A DNA stretch of 45,793 nt from a virus. Location: the IMG/VR virus record IMGVR_UViG_3300037189_007227, positions 1 through 45,793 of that record; one strand, given 5' to 3'. Positions 40,553 to 45,793 of the stretch are shown here, one piece after another. How positions within the stretch are numbered: position 1 is the first letter of the stretch; each line of letters starts with the position of its first letter. Position numbers and translations under genes: made by a program. The notes under the pieces are model-generated. The model was not told where the DNA came from. It did no database searches and saw only the letters and a program-made list of their open reading frames with translations.

Positions 40553-40672
40553 TACTTACCTCCTTCAGGTGCGAAATGCGAGTGTGCGGGTACGCCAAAC
40601 GACGTACGGCAAATTCGTTCAAACATTTCGCAAAATCCCCAGTAGAGGCGCAGGTCCGGCAAGCCGGGTAGA

Positions 40673-40686
40673 TATTCGCACGAATA
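40673..40686. promoter_or_regulatory. Palindrome downstream of a TATCCT box
   Basis: TATTCG-CA-CGAATA is a six-arm inverted repeat. It lies 12 bases downstream (minus strand) of TATCCT (40698-40703), a box also found at 4936-4941. A second hairpin, CCGGC-AA-GCCGG, follows at 40656-40667. Together with the terminator at 40707-40730 these occupy most of the 196-base gap 40553-40748, the longest in the window. It looks like a terminator then a new promoter with an operator, but no -35 is evident. Confidence 0.4.
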
Positions 40687-40706
40687 CCTACTCTTCTAGG
40701 ATAGAG

Positions 40707-40730
40707 AAAAGCCCCACTAAAAGCGGGGCT
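40707..40730 (-). terminator. Intrinsic terminator after the lysine-rich gene cluster
   Basis: AGCCCC (40710-40715) and GGGGCT (40725-40730) pair around a nine-base loop; on the minus strand the stem is followed by TTTTC, a normal U tract. It follows the last small lysine-rich gene by 19 bases and separates those genes from the neck and tail operon downstream. Confidence 0.75.
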
Positions 40731-40748
40731 AACTCTTGATGCTTGAGG

Positions 40749-40946
40749 CTACTTTTTGGTGGATTTAATCCGTTTTGCCAAAGCATTGTCCTTCTTGGTG
40801 TCCTGCGCCTTGGTAAGGGTCTTGTCCTTATCCATCTTGGCGTCTTCCTTCTTGAACTTTGCCTTCTGTGCAGGAGTCATGCCCTTCATGGTCTTTGCGT
40901 CCTGCTTCTTGTCGGCAGCGGTGCCGATGTACTTCTTGGTTGCCAT
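40749..40946 (-). CDS. Lysine-rich small protein
   Basis: 65 residues, coupled to the next gene by TAATG. About a third of residues are lysine (KKYIGTAADKKQDAKTMKGM; KAKFKKEDAKMDKDKTLTKA). It has no hydrophobic core and is probably disordered or a single charged helix. Composition suits nucleic-acid binding or virion-packaged basic protein. It is the first of five small Lys-rich genes. Confidence 0.6.
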   Translation of the reverse strand: MATKKYIGTAADKKQDAKTMKGMTPAQKAKFKKEDAKMDKDKTLTKAQDTKKDNALAKRIKSTKK

Positions 40947-41119
40947 TACTTCTTCTTGCCCTTCTGAGCCATTGACTCCATCTTCTTTACGCCGTACTTC
41001 TTGATACCGGCGGCTGCAGCTACAGCGGCGGGGTTCTTTGCTCCAGACTTCTTTGCCTCTGCTTCAACCTTCTTGAAGCGCGAGCCTTCGCCCAATGCGG
41101 CTTTCTTCTTCTCAGCCAT
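40946..41119 (-). CDS. Lysine/alanine-rich small protein (57 residues)
   Basis: Read directly from the sequence: ATG 41119 overlapping the upstream TAA, TAA 40946-40948 overlapping the next ATG. It begins MAEKKKAALGEGSRFKKVEA and contains AAVAAAAGIKKYGVKKMESM before a basic end. The stop-start overlaps on both sides make it a real member of the cluster. Histone-like in composition; function unknown. Confidence 0.65.
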   Translation of the reverse strand: MAEKKKAALGEGSRFKKVEAEAKKSGAKNPAAVAAAAGIKKYGVKKMESMAQKGKKK

Positions 41120-41430
41120 TACTTGTCCTTCTTGTTGTCGAGCCGCTTGCCGATTGCTGCGGCCTTCTTCTTTGCGTCAGCCTTACTACTTGCTCCCCAC
41201 GCCTGAAGAGACAGCAGAAGTCTAGTTGGTTTGCCGTTGATTGTGTGCTCAGGTCCCGGCATGTTTCCCATACGCGCCAAGAACGAGGCACGACGAGGGT
41301 TGTCGCCAGACTTTACGGGAGCCTTCAAGTCAGAGCCAGGGTGTGCCTTCTCATAGGACTTACGGCCCTTTTCATTGAGGCCACCCTTAGCGTTCTTGCC
41401 CTCTTTACGCTGCCAAGCTTCACTTGCCAC
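41119..41430 (-). CDS. Basic small protein of a phage-associated family
   Basis: 103 residues, GTG start overlapping the neighbour by 11 bases. The line WQRKEGKNAKGGLNEKGRKS, then YEKAHPGSDLKAPVKSG and FLARMGNMPGPE, is a pattern I have seen in several phage hypothetical proteins (DUF6321-like, recalled from memory and not verified). It is basic with no cysteine or membrane part. The role is unknown; it may be a small structural or DNA-associated protein. Confidence 0.6.
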   Translation of the reverse strand: MASEAWQRKEGKNAKGGLNEKGRKSYEKAHPGSDLKAPVKSGDNPRRASFLARMGNMPGPEHTINGKPTRLLLSLQAWGASSKADAKKKAAAIGKRLDNKKDK

Positions 41431-41626
41431 TGGTCTTCTTCTTTCGTGCGATTGCGATGTTATCTACAGCGTTGGGGTAGGGACGACCCGCCGCCTTAGC
41501 TCGAGCCTTAGCCGCAGCTTCCTGCTTTGGGGTCAAGTCTTTGTGAGTTTTCTTGGGATTCTTCTTGTCCCAGACTTCTTTAGCCATTCTTTTGGCTTTT
41601 GTCTTTACCGCACTTGCATTGTCCAT
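41420..41626 (-). CDS. Lysine-rich small protein
   Basis: 68 residues, ATG six bases after the HNH-like gene's stop. It is strongly basic (KTKAKRMAKEVWDKKNPKKT; KQEAAAKARAKAAGRPYPNA) and mostly helical or disordered. It overlaps the following gene by 11 bases. Similar in composition to its neighbours, suggesting duplication and divergence or one shared biochemical need. Confidence 0.6.
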   Translation of the reverse strand: MDNASAVKTKAKRMAKEVWDKKNPKKTHKDLTPKQEAAAKARAKAAGRPYPNAVDNIAIARKKKTSGK

Positions 41627-41632
41627 TACACA

Positions 41633-41923
41633 TTATTTTTTGTGCTTCTTTCCCTTACGGAGGTGGTCTTCTTTTGCTACGTTCTTGCTGTGGCTCATTG
41701 CTTGGAGATTACTGAGGGCGTCGTGGCCCTTGTTGCTGTCTTTGTGGTCAACATCAGTATTTTTATCTAGCTTGCCGTGCTTCTGCTCATACTCAAAACG
41801 AGCAGCATCAGTGCTAACAGTCTTCCACTTACCGTCAACTTTTTTGTGCCCAACTTTGATGCGACGACCGCCGTTTTTCTCAGAACCCTTGAAGGTTCCC
41901 TTTACCCAGTGAATCTCAGCCAT
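41633..41923 (-). CDS. HNH-like endonuclease protein
   Basis: 96 residues. The C-terminal part DVDHKDSNKGHDALSNLQAM, SHSKNVAKEDHLRK has the D-H ... N-x2-H-D-x-L-x-NL layout of HNH endonucleases of the AP2/HNH_3 type, with the second histidine and the helix that follows. The N-terminal half is basic with strands (RIKVGHKKVDGKWKTVSTDA). It could be a free-standing homing-type nuclease or a packaging nickase; cysteine knuckles are absent. Confidence 0.7.
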   Translation of the reverse strand: MAEIHWVKGTFKGSEKNGGRRIKVGHKKVDGKWKTVSTDAARFEYEQKHGKLDKNTDVDHKDSNKGHDALSNLQAMSHSKNVAKEDHLRKGKKHKK

Positions 41924-42053
41924 TTTTCTTTTTCTTCTTAGTAACTTTTTTAGGAAGCGGCTTTCCCTTAGGAGTGTGCTCTTCCCATTCTTTTGCCATT
42001 TTCGGATGTTGAGAGTACATCCAGGCCCGCTGTGCTTGAGACTTAAACGGCAC
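41916..42053 (-). CDS. Tiny basic phage protein (45 residues)
   Basis: Read directly: GTG 42053 two bases after the upstream stop (TAATCGTG), TGA at 41916-41918, overlapping the HNH-like gene by eight bases. It begins MPFKSQAQRAWMYSQHPKMA and continues KEWEEHTPKGKPLP with a poly-lysine end. This MPFKS-AQ-WMY-HP-A-W-HTPKG pattern recurs in small proteins of many unrelated tailed phages. Function is unknown but conservation argues for a real gene. Confidence 0.7.
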   Translation of the reverse strand: MPFKSQAQRAWMYSQHPKMAKEWEEHTPKGKPLPKKVTKKKKKNG

Positions 42054-42055
42054 GA

Positions 42056-42760
42056 TTAACCTACGTTGAAGGTATTGATGCGAACACTCGCAGACTGTGG
42101 ACGAGTCGGGTTAGTTCCCGCTGCCGTGGGTGCAAGCGTCATGCCTGTAGCAGGTGACCACCAATAGAACTGGAAGTAGTCTCCGGCAGTGACATCGACA
42201 ATATCCTCAACGTTCGCGAGAATCTGTGCCGCCTGAGCACTCGTAGTCGTAAATGTAGACGCCGACCCACTCACAATCGTGCCATTCTTTGCATACCACA
42301 CCGTAATGTTGTAGTTACTTGCTCCTCCAGAAAACTGGAATTGTCCAAGGAAGTTGAACAAGTAAGACCCGGAATTAGCAAAAGTAATCTTGGAACCAGC
42401 AACAACACTTACTCCTCGCGCGGTTGAGGTTGAGCTGATAGAAACGAGATTTGCCGAAGTCGCCCCGGCGTTGGTCTGGGTTGTATAGTCCTCAAAAGAA
42501 CCGTAATGAAGAATAGCCGCAGGGACCGCAGCGGTTGTTTGCACTGTTCCATCGGGGAAGGTCAGCCCCGTGCCCAAGTAAAGGTTAGAGAACCTGTGGC
42601 TCGAACCACCCAACGCAACAGCATTATCTGCGGTAGGTACAATGCTTGTCCCCACAGAAGACAAATTTACGTTTGTCTTGTTGGTGTCAAGATAGGTCAG
42701 CGCAGTGTTGAGGGTAGTTCCCCAATTTGTCTGTCCAATAGTAGGAAGTACAACAGCCAT
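42056..42760 (-). CDS. Tail fibre-like structural protein
   Basis: 234 residues, starting MAVVLPTIGQTNWGTTLNTA, a typical phage fibre docking N-terminus, and containing GTGLTFPDGTVQTTAAVPAA, a common collagen/fibre junction. The C-terminal 150 residues are beta-rich (SGSYLFNFLGQFQFSGGASN; AGDYFQFYWW) like a C1q/TNF-type receptor-binding head. Probably contacts the host surface. Lies beside the lysine-rich cluster. Confidence 0.75.
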   Translation of the reverse strand: MAVVLPTIGQTNWGTTLNTALTYLDTNKTNVNLSSVGTSIVPTADNAVALGGSSHRFSNLYLGTGLTFPDGTVQTTAAVPAAILHYGSFEDYTTQTNAGATSANLVSISSTSTARGVSVVAGSKITFANSGSYLFNFLGQFQFSGGASNYNITVWYAKNGTIVSGSASTFTTTSAQAAQILANVEDIVDVTAGDYFQFYWWSPATGMTLAPTAAGTNPTRPQSASVRINTFNVG

Positions 42761-42762
42761 AA

Positions 42763-43389
42763 TTAATCTCCATAGGCTCCGGAACCGTATGCACCGGCTC
42801 CATAGGTTGATAAGCGGGGTTCTTCCACCACTCCACTGGCGAAGTTTGTAAACTGCGGGTCATTGACGAGTTCTTCGGGGTTGACCTGGTTGCAGTCAAT
42901 GGTGACAACAGCAAAGCGGTAGCCAAAGGCACCACGAGGCAGAACACGGGTAGGCGTAAAGACTTCACCACGATAGATGATGCGGTCCTTGATGTGCGAG
43001 CTGGGGTCGCTCAGCATTCCGGGAACAAGACGCTGTACATCACCAACATTGAGGACAAGGCGCAGAGTATCGGTGACGTAGTAACCGCGCTCGTTCATGA
43101 TGTTTGTCGAACGGATAAGTTGCGCCATGACTACGGGCAGCTTAAACGGAAGCGCCCAACGCCGACCATTACCAACACCGTCAGTAAATCCAGCGTTGGA
43201 TACATCGTAGATGTCATCTACAACAAGGTTAAAGTTATCCGCCAAGTAAGTTGCTGACCACTGGAACCAGTCAACTTCCTGACCAACAGTTCCGCCCAAA
43301 TCCTCGGCAATACCTTCATACATGGACTTAGCTTCATAGTCCATGTTGAAGCGTGTACTGGTGTTTGTACCCTGATTACCGCCGCGCAT
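42763..43389 (-). CDS. Putative head-tail connector/virion structural protein
   Basis: 208 residues, ATG with GAGG upstream. LPFKLPVVMAQLIRSTNIMN, TDTLRLVLNVGDVQRLVPGM and FTPTRVLPRGAFGYRFAVVT suggest a beta-rich structural protein; the stretch DCNQVNPEELVNDPQFTNFA is reminiscent of connector or closure proteins in other actinobacterial phages. It lies upstream of the neck genes in transcription. Tentative. Confidence 0.5.
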   Translation of the reverse strand: MRGGNQGTNTSTRFNMDYEAKSMYEGIAEDLGGTVGQEVDWFQWSATYLADNFNLVVDDIYDVSNAGFTDGVGNGRRWALPFKLPVVMAQLIRSTNIMNERGYYVTDTLRLVLNVGDVQRLVPGMLSDPSSHIKDRIIYRGEVFTPTRVLPRGAFGYRFAVVTIDCNQVNPEELVNDPQFTNFASGVVEEPRLSTYGAGAYGSGAYGD

Positions 43390-43448
43390 GAAGCCTCATT
43401 TCATCAACTTCTAGTTTGGCAGATATACCTTGCTTAGGGTGCCTAATC

Positions 43449-43937
43449 CTAAGACTCGGCAGGTATTTTAGTTGCCTTATCTTTCCAAGAACCAGTAGCT
43501 TCATCCCAGAAATAACGCCAACCATTCTCTGGCCTTGGCTTGGGAGCTACCCATACATGGGAATCAACATCAAATGTCCACGATGGAAAAGGCTGACCAA
43601 GATTACTTACGTCAAATGTCGATAGTTTCTCAAAGTAATCTGTACCATGGATAGTCCAGACCAAAATTTCATAAGACTTATTTGGCTCAAGAATGTCGAT
43701 TCGTTCGGATACAAGGTGGTCTTGGTCAGTAGATACAAACTTAGTATCTCCCACCGGATAGCTTCCAGTAGCAACACTTGTTTTGCCGTCAAGCAGATTG
43801 TACCCAAAACGAAATACGGAGTTAAATGTAACGTTCTTTGTAGCCGAAAAAAATACCTCAAAGTTAGGCGCAGCAAGTTCTGACGAATCCGAGGTAATTT
43901 CAATCGTCTTTTTTTCTGTGTCAATAAAGATTTTCAT
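43449..43937 (-). CDS. Fibre-associated structural protein
   Basis: 162 residues, TAATG with the glycine-rich gene. The N-terminal 110 residues are an Ig-like beta-sandwich (IFIDTEKKTIEITSDSSELA; FEVFFSATKNVTFNSVFRFG). The end, WTFDVDSHVWVAPKPRPENG, WRYFWDEATGSW, is a motif frequent at the ends of phage fibre chaperone or connector proteins. It may help assemble or attach the neighbouring adhesin. Function inferred from motif and place. Confidence 0.6.
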   Translation of the reverse strand: MKIFIDTEKKTIEITSDSSELAAPNFEVFFSATKNVTFNSVFRFGYNLLDGKTSVATGSYPVGDTKFVSTDQDHLVSERIDILEPNKSYEILVWTIHGTDYFEKLSTFDVSNLGQPFPSWTFDVDSHVWVAPKPRPENGWRYFWDEATGSWKDKATKIPAES

Positions 43938-44896
43938 TACAAACTTCCTACTGTTGGGTAATAGATAATAACAATACCAGAGGCTCCTGATTCTGGGGCG
44001 CTTCCAGTGTACGGGCCGTTAGAGCCACCACCTCCAGTATTAGCTGCTTTTCTGGGAGCGCGGTTATAGTCATCTCCTCCAGCACCGCCCTCTGCATATG
44101 TTCCGCCAAGTTCAAAAGTGTATCCACTTCCACCAATAGCGTAGTAGCTTGAGTTTATGTAAGACCTAACGTTTGTTCCTGCGCCTGTTGCCCCACCGCC
44201 ACTAGCCCCGTAATAGGTGTCGGAGCTAGTAGCGGCAGATGATAGGTCACCATCACCGCCCTTATTTCCTTGACCACCTACACCGCTGCCTCCACCAGTA
44301 AACTGGGGAGGATAGCCGGTAATACCTCCACCGCCAGACCCACCGGATGCTGCTTGCGCCCAAAAACCGTTGGTTCCAACATAGCCGTAAGCACCAGAAC
44401 CACCACCATACGCAGTGTAGCCCAAAGCAGAAGAGTTTCCACCAACTGCTTGAGAGTTACCTCCAGGGCTAGACGCACCTCCACCAACAGTTACCCCGTA
44501 GTTACCAGAGCCTACGGTCGGAGTTACGAGCATCAGACCGCCAGCACCACCGCCCGCTCCCTCAAGAAGCAGGTCTCCGTTATTGCCAGACCAACCCCCC
44601 GGACCGCCCCCAGCAACAATAAGCATTTTTACTCGACCGCTAGTTGTTCCAATAGATGACACCGAAAAAGTTCCACTACCAGTAAATGTGTGTACCTTGT
44701 AGGGCACACCGCCCAGCGTTGTTGTGGATACGCTTCCGCCAGTTGCAGAAAGCGGAACGTATCGCTGGTAGAACTGTCGCCAACTACCACTAACTTTGGT
44801 CCAACCCTGCGTAATGTTGCGCCAACTACTGCTGACGTTTACGCGGGGGTCAATGCCAGTCTTCCAGGTTCCACCGACTTTTGCTTCAATATCCAA
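43937..44896 (-). CDS. Glycine-rich tail adhesin
   Basis: 319 residues, TTG start nine bases after GGAG. After a short docking N-terminus (IDPRVNVSSSWRNITQGWTK) and a beta strand pair, residues ~95-310 are runs of Gly broken by aromatic and small residues (VAGGGPGGWSGNNGD; SGGGGITGYPPQFTGGGSG), ending IVIIYYPTVGSL. This is the layout of polyglycine-sandwich adhesins such as gp38 of T2-like phages, where loops between glycine helices bind receptors. The host receptor is unknown. Adjacent to two fibre genes. Confidence 0.8.
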   Translation of the reverse strand: MDIEAKVGGTWKTGIDPRVNVSSSWRNITQGWTKVSGSWRQFYQRYVPLSATGGSVSTTTLGGVPYKVHTFTGSGTFSVSSIGTTSGRVKMLIVAGGGPGGWSGNNGDLLLEGAGGGAGGLMLVTPTVGSGNYGVTVGGGASSPGGNSQAVGGNSSALGYTAYGGGSGAYGYVGTNGFWAQAASGGSGGGGITGYPPQFTGGGSGVGGQGNKGGDGDLSSAATSSDTYYGASGGGATGAGTNVRSYINSSYYAIGGSGYTFELGGTYAEGGAGGDDYNRAPRKAANTGGGGSNGPYTGSAPESGASGIVIIYYPTVGSL

Positions 44897-44909
44897 TTAA
44901 TGCTCCAGG

Positions 44910-45728
44910 TTATACGTAGACAAACCAAATGTCTCCATCGGAGCCGCCAGTTGGAGCCGATGTTGAAACAGTGATGTTTCGGAAACCGTTAGAACTAGAG
45001 GATATAGAAACACCTGATACAGTTCCCGCCAAAGTCTGGGCAGTGTTAGATGTCTTAGAGAGGTAGTTTGTAGAAACACTTGTTGTTGTCGGGTAAGTTG
45101 AAGCTGCGGTTTCCGCAGTAAGAAGAGTGTTTCCGGTTTCTGCGGGCAAAAACAATGATGTTGTACCAGCAACAGCCTTAGCCTTGAGGACAGTTGTTCC
45201 CGAGCTAGAGCCTGTAAAAGTAATTCCACCAGAGCTGATGGTTGGAGTTGTTAGTGTGGGCGAGTTGCTAAAGACAGCGACACCACCGGCAGCCCCCGTG
45301 GCATCCGTCAGGATAGTCGCAAAGTTTGCCGAGGTAGTGGGGGTGAAGTACGTTGTGGTTGTTGTCAAAAGACTCAGAGCAGGTACTCCACCCGAGATAA
45401 CCACAGACTTACCATTGTCCCCAGCCGAAGTGGTCACAATAGAGGTAGTGTTTGCAGCTGACTGGTAGGGTAAACCAACACCAGCACTTGCTAGGTTAGT
45501 GGCGCGGTCAACAACAGCGTTTGTACCTGACGAGTAGGTCAGTCCTACAGGGCCATACGGAAGCGCACCCCACAGAGTCGTTCCATTACCAATCTTGAAC
45601 TTACCAGTATCGGTCTCAAATCCAAGTTCACCGGCCCCCAAAATAGGGGTAGAACCAGCAGAAGTTTGTGCACTAACCCAGTTGGCTGCTGTATCGCGGC
45701 GCAGATAGATGCGTGTTTTTACCGTCAT
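44910..45728 (-). CDS. Tail fibre protein with Mtd-like N-terminal domain
   Basis: 272 residues. Residues 1-60 (KTRIYLRRDTAANWVSAQTS, then PILGAGELGFETDTGKFKIG, NGTTLWGALPY) match the N-terminal domain of the major tropism determinant and other fibre docking modules. The rest is a Thr/Ser-rich shaft (TTTTTYFTPTTSANFATILT) and a closing TGGSDGDIWFVYV. A leader repeat precedes it and also the fibre gene at 27379-27819. The C-type lectin variable domain of Mtd is absent. Confidence 0.78.
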   Translation of the reverse strand: MTVKTRIYLRRDTAANWVSAQTSAGSTPILGAGELGFETDTGKFKIGNGTTLWGALPYGPVGLTYSSGTNAVVDRATNLASAGVGLPYQSAANTTSIVTTSAGDNGKSVVISGGVPALSLLTTTTTYFTPTTSANFATILTDATGAAGGVAVFSNSPTLTTPTISSGGITFTGSSSGTTVLKAKAVAGTTSLFLPAETGNTLLTAETAASTYPTTTSVSTNYLSKTSNTAQTLAGTVSGVSISSSSNGFRNITVSTSAPTGGSDGDIWFVYV

Positions 45729-45740
45729 AATGGCTCCTAG

Positions 45741-45789
45741 AAAGTCTTACTTCTATTTTGCCTTGTTATAGGCGGATGTATTGGCTATA
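45741..45789 (-). repeat. Conserved leader/promoter-like element, copy B
   Basis: Shares a 27-base identical core with copy A (27831-27857) and the same TATTGGCTATA at equal spacing, about 12 bases upstream of the fibre gene start with an intervening AGGAG-like site. Between core and this second block the copies differ in sequence and by one-base shifts, so the two blocks are each conserved. It lies at the right edge of the window, so what it follows is unseen. Confidence 0.7.
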
Positions 45790-45793
45790 AGCC

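Noticed and set aside
43433-43453. CTTAGG/CCTAAG hairpin as a terminator
   Set aside because: It overlaps a stop codon and has no T run on either strand.
44910-45728. Diversity-generating retroelement target, because of the Mtd-like N-terminus
   Set aside because: No C-type lectin variable repeat, template repeat or reverse transcriptase is seen; this N-terminal module is also common in fibres without such systems.

Overview
The window is part of the genome of a contractile-tailed (myovirus-like) bacteriophage. Its host is very probably an actinobacterium, because two WhiB-family proteins, which are confined to Actinobacteria and their phages, are encoded here (a partial one at 2-208 and a complete one at 11521-11835). 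The organism was inferred from gene content only; base composition is moderate rather than very GC-rich, which would fit a freshwater or marine actinobacterial host. Genes are packed with overlapping stops and starts (TAATG, ATGA, GTGA, TTGA), and GTG and TTG starts are common. Apart from two genes at the left edge, everything is on the minus strand, so transcription runs from high to low coordinates.

Layout from left to right: (1) 1-433, plus strand: a truncated WhiB protein and a small helix-turn-helix protein, closed by a weak terminator that meets the converging minus-strand genes. (2) 507-3412: a tRNA-guanine-transglycosylase/DpdA-like protein, a degenerate HAD-like protein and a nucleotidyltransferase-fold protein, a possible nucleic-acid modification group. 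(3) 3451-8940: about fifteen mostly unknown small proteins, many with zinc-binding cysteine pairs, ending in a SpoVS homologue. (4) 8994-13799: RuvC-like resolvase, tiny overlapping genes, Cas4-like nuclease, WhiB, a second PD-(D/E)XK nuclease and RecA. (5) 13796-24517: DUF3310 protein, family-A DNA polymerase, a single-strand-binding-like protein, MerR-like protein, SNF2 helicase, primase, DnaB helicase, SWIM zinc-finger protein, DnaC-like loader and an initiator whose gene contains four 33-bp-spaced iterons, a lambda O/P-type replication origin. (6) 24553-45728: the tail module read in reverse: membrane protein, tail protein I-like/fibre protein, fibre, spike, baseplate J, gp25-like wedge, hub, LysM-like protein, tube-initiator-like protein, tape measure with an M23 peptidase, tail assembly chaperone with a programmed +1 frameshift, tube, sheath, tail terminator and neck proteins, a cluster of tiny lysine-rich proteins, and further fibre and adhesin genes.

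Together these encode nearly a full replisome plus recombination functions, and a complete contractile tail. Terminase, portal, protease, capsid and dedicated lysis genes are not seen; they probably lie beyond the right end, so this is not a whole genome. No integrase, tRNA, CRISPR array or insertion sequence was recognised. No stretch longer than 300 bases lacks a gene; the longest gap is 40553-40748.
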